From the NCBI RefSeq assembly GCF_901709675.1, contig NC_051089.1:4008476-4072475 (forward strand): a stretch of 64,000 bases of DNA, written 5' to 3'. The DNA is from Syngnathus acus. Its lineage: Eukaryota > Chordata > Actinopteri > Syngnathiformes > Syngnathidae. Both the position numbers and the translations under genes were made by a program. Below, piece by piece: positions 61,501 to 64,000 of the stretch. Position 1 is the first letter of the stretch; each line of letters begins with the position of its first letter. A model generated the notes under the pieces. The model was not told the DNA's origin, made no database searches, and saw nothing but the letters and a program-made list of their open reading frames with translations.

Positions 61501-61812
61501 TTTCGAAACGGTTAGCAAATGATGTTCGACCTGAGATACCTTGAGGCTAAACTTATTAGATTTCCAGAACCATCCTAAAGAATCACGACGATGTTTTTTA
61601 TAGCTTAAAAAGTGTCAGGCTCGGCCTTTGATCACTTTGACAACGGCAGCAGCGACTCACCGTCACCGTTGGAGTCACATCAACGACGCTTTGAACACCA
61701 GCCTGCGTCCCGCTCGTCCTATTCACGAGAATGTCGTCATTAATTAATAAAAGCATGCCTGAAGTTGCTTTCATCTCTTTTATTAGACTGGCGTCATTGC
61801 TTGGAATGGAAG

Positions 61813-62135
61813 TACAGTCAAACCTCGGTTTGCGAACGTCCCGGTTCTCGAACAAATCGGAATTCGAACGAGAAATTCGAGATTTTTTTGCTTCGGATGT
61901 CGAACAAAATTCGGAGGTCGAACCTCGGGAGATGAGCCGAAAGGACTCGAGACCGCGCGGATGCCGACTGACTCCGTTGTTATTGTGTTTTTGTTACTTT
62001 GAGCGAAAAGTCTTGGAACGGATTAAATTTGTTTCCATTATTTGTAATGGGAAAAATAGATTCGGAATTCGACCGATTCACTTTTTGAACCGCCTTCTGG
62101 AACGGATTGTGGTCGAAAACCGAGATTTTCATAGT
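61813..62135. mobile_element. truncated TCGAA-rich DNA element
   Basis: Begins ACAGTCAAACCTCGGTTTGC, with partly inverted CTCGGTTTTCGACC near the right end at 62108-62125. The outer right terminus appears to be missing. The 144-codon open frame crossing it is accidental. Confidence 0.45.
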
Positions 62136-63159
62136 TTCGGCCAAGTAAACACTCCAACGTTTTAACAAATGTTATGTTAAGTAAAAGTCTTTATAACTCA
62201 AAAAAAATCTGGGTTTTTTTATGTGTGGTTGGTTTCCCACCTGCAGTTTATATGATTAGCTTTATTATGCTATTCTATGAATGTGTTGGCTTTATAGTTA
62301 AGCTCTGAAAAACGCCGTAGCTGTCACGGCAGACTCATTGCATATTTAAAGTGGGTTTTTTTTCCTGGGTGTTTTTTAGCACAGGATGCTGCGTGACAGT
62401 CGTGTTCTTTACACGTCACGGAAGCGGTGCACTTGAGTAGTCACGCTTATTTGCATATTCACAGCAGGAAAACAGCCACTGTGTGTACCAACGTCAGTCC
62501 TGCTGGAATAATATTTTGACACCTCTACTTTTACTTCTATAGGGATTCAAGGGGGGAGAGGGGAATAAGCAGCTCAAAATTGTCCCAGTTCACAGATTAT
62601 TGCTCACAAATTAAATAGACTAAAAGGTTGTTATTATGCCAGTTTGGACAAATATGCCAGTTGGAGCGGAGAGAACCTGCTCAGAGGGGGTAAAATATTT
62701 TCCCCGAGCATAAGTGGTTGTTTGCTCAAATTGCACTGCACCTGCAAGACATTTACGGCAACAACCAAAAAAACAAAAAGGGCACTCAAGCACGCACACG
62801 GTGTGTATAATCAACTGATGGCTAAAACACAAGGCAAATTGTGTGCTAACAGAATTAATGCCTTCATGGAGAACGACAACCATACAAGTTGCTTGTGAGG
62901 CTGTGCATTTGTGTTTGCAACGGATTGGCTCATTTTAGCAAGACATGCTAATGTGATCAGATGTTTTGATGGGAGGGTGTCAAAAGACTCCTCAGGAACT
63001 TTTTAAAGTTAAAAAAATCATCATGTCCACTTTTCCTTTCAGAATTGAAAGATTTGATTATGTTGACGAGTTTTTGACCAATTTTTGAAGTGAAATAATT
63101 TGAAATAATTCTTTGTTTAGCTAATTCTGCTCTTTTTTTGCCCCCCTCCCTCAAGAATC

Positions 63160-63316
63160 ATGGTGGGAAAGATGGGGAGGATGTCACTGGACTCCCAGTG
63201 TGGACGGAGGAGGAAGCTGAGCTGCTTGTTCTTGTTCCTCCTGCTTTTCACTGTAGGAGGACTGCTTCTTTTCCTCCAGCATCTCGACAAATCGGAGACG
63301 GCGCCCCAACATTCTG
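63160..63316 (+). CDS. chst8: chst8 first coding exon (carbohydrate sulfotransferase 8, partial)
   Basis: CHST8 is a Golgi type II membrane sulfotransferase that adds sulfate to the 4-position of terminal GalNAc on N-glycans such as those of pituitary hormones. The exon runs from acceptor TCAAG|AATC (63156) to donor TCTG|GTGAGT and encodes 52 residues plus one base. It shows a short basic N-tail (RRRK), a hydrophobic signal anchor at about residues 21-40 (LSCLFLFLLLFTVGGLLLFL), then the start of the stem with ETAPQHSG. Human CHST8 has GLLLF-(Q)-ELAPQQVPG at the same place and an exon end at that Gly. Location supports the call: PEPD and CHST8 are divergent neighbours in human. ATG at 63160 is chosen; in-frame ATGs at 63172 and 63181 are alternatives. 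The sulfotransferase domain lies beyond the window. Confidence 0.8.
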
Positions 63317-64000
63317 GTGAGTTTACCCTCACTCAATGAAAAAAACAAAAAATACTGAAGAACTGGTGACTGTTTCGCTTCCATGACAACGAAACCTCAA
63401 GCATTGGGTCATTCAAACTTTTCCCCGAGCAGATAAATAACTTTGTCGAAAAAAAAAGAATATTATTAATTCCCAAAACACAAACATGACTAAATGCATA
63501 TATAATGGGATTATTTCTCAGTAGAGAATGATAAAAAATGTGAAGAACAACAAAATAATTTTCTCAAATAATCTAGAAATGATGTCAAAGTTGTCCATTT
63601 AAATCAGTGGTTCCCAAAGTGGGCGGTACCGCCCCCCTGGGGGCGGTGGAAGGATCTGGGGGGGCGGTGAGGAAGAAAGGGGCGGTAGGGGGGCGGTAGG
63701 GGGGCGGCAGTCGATTTGTACACAACACGCCGCTCTGGCCCAGTCAGATCCGACAGCATAGACTACAAAAGCAAAAGCTCAGGTTTGTAATTTCAAGCTT
63801 GTAATGTTCAGAATTTTATCTTATAATAAAAACCGCATTCTGGCGGTCAACATCATCTTGAGTTCAAGTCAACATGAAATTGGGGACTCGCCAGAACGCG
63901 CCGTGTTGTGTTGTGTTGAGCTGGTTAGGGCAGTGGTCCCCAACCACCGGGCCGCGGACCGGTACCGGTCCGTGGGTCACTTGGTACCGGGCCGCCAAGC
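63317..64000 (+). other. chst8: chst8 intron with hAT-type ends
   Basis: The intron begins GTGAGTTTACC. Two classic hAT-like termini occur: CAGTGGTTCCCAAAGTGG at 63605 and CAGTGGTCCCCAACCACCGG at 63931. Both point rightward, and neither partner end is within the window. Confidence 0.65.

Larger units (their letters stand above)
47602..63155 (+). other. chst8: chst8 intron, 15.5 kb
   Basis: Bounded by GTAAAA at 47602 and CCCTCCCTCAAG at 63155. No coding exon is recognised inside. Contents are the microsatellite block at 51146-51460, transposon remnants listed separately, a direct duplication at 54894-58576, and unique A+T-rich sequence. Confidence 0.55.

Noticed and set aside
61731-62165. 144-codon open frame
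   Set aside because: Runs through a TCGAA-rich transposon fragment; not a transposase.

Overview
The window is nuclear DNA of a ray-finned (teleost) fish. The evidence is spliced vertebrate genes with GT-AG introns, (TTAGGG)-derived satellite DNA, many short TA- and hAT-type DNA transposons, and long microsatellites. There is no prokaryotic gene organisation. The species cannot be named from the sequence.

Three protein-coding genes are supported. (1) Positions 366-8206, plus strand: the last 11 exons of thsd4 (ADAMTS-like 6), covering the end of the Cys-rich region, the spacer, six thrombospondin type 1 repeats and the PLAC domain. The 5' exons lie before the window. (2) Positions 8957-15644, minus strand: a complete 15-exon pepd (prolidase, Xaa-Pro dipeptidase) of 495 codons. 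All five metal ligands fall at the same residue numbers as in human PEPD. (3) Positions ~47150-63316 and beyond the right edge, plus strand: the start of chst8 (GalNAc-4-O-sulfotransferase 1), with a probable CpG-rich 5' UTR exon, a 15.5 kb intron, and the first coding exon for the cytoplasmic tail and signal anchor.

Layout: thsd4 and pepd are tail to tail, with stop codons 750 bp apart. pepd and chst8 are head to head, as PEPD and CHST8 are in human, with about 31 kb between them. That interval holds a 7.3 kb degenerate TTAGGG satellite (23838-31140) containing a 2354-bp higher-order repeat, plus microsatellites and unannotated unique DNA. The thsd4 intron 4016-7846 is almost filled by a 3.64 kb hAT-ended composite. 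It contains SINE-like copies, a seven-unit 235-bp tandem array in which every unit can form a ~35-bp stem hairpin, and a 171-bp transposon nested in the last unit. The chst8 intron contains a direct duplication (54894-55679 and 57813-58576) around a mosaic of nested TA-inserted elements.

The three genes do not form a pathway. THSD4 is an extracellular-matrix microfibril protein, prolidase is a cytosolic collagen-dipeptide hydrolase, and CHST8 is a Golgi sulfotransferase. The main interest is in the repeat architecture, a readable 69-bp intron in the prolidase catalytic region, and a CLEAR/E-box palindrome at the pepd start.
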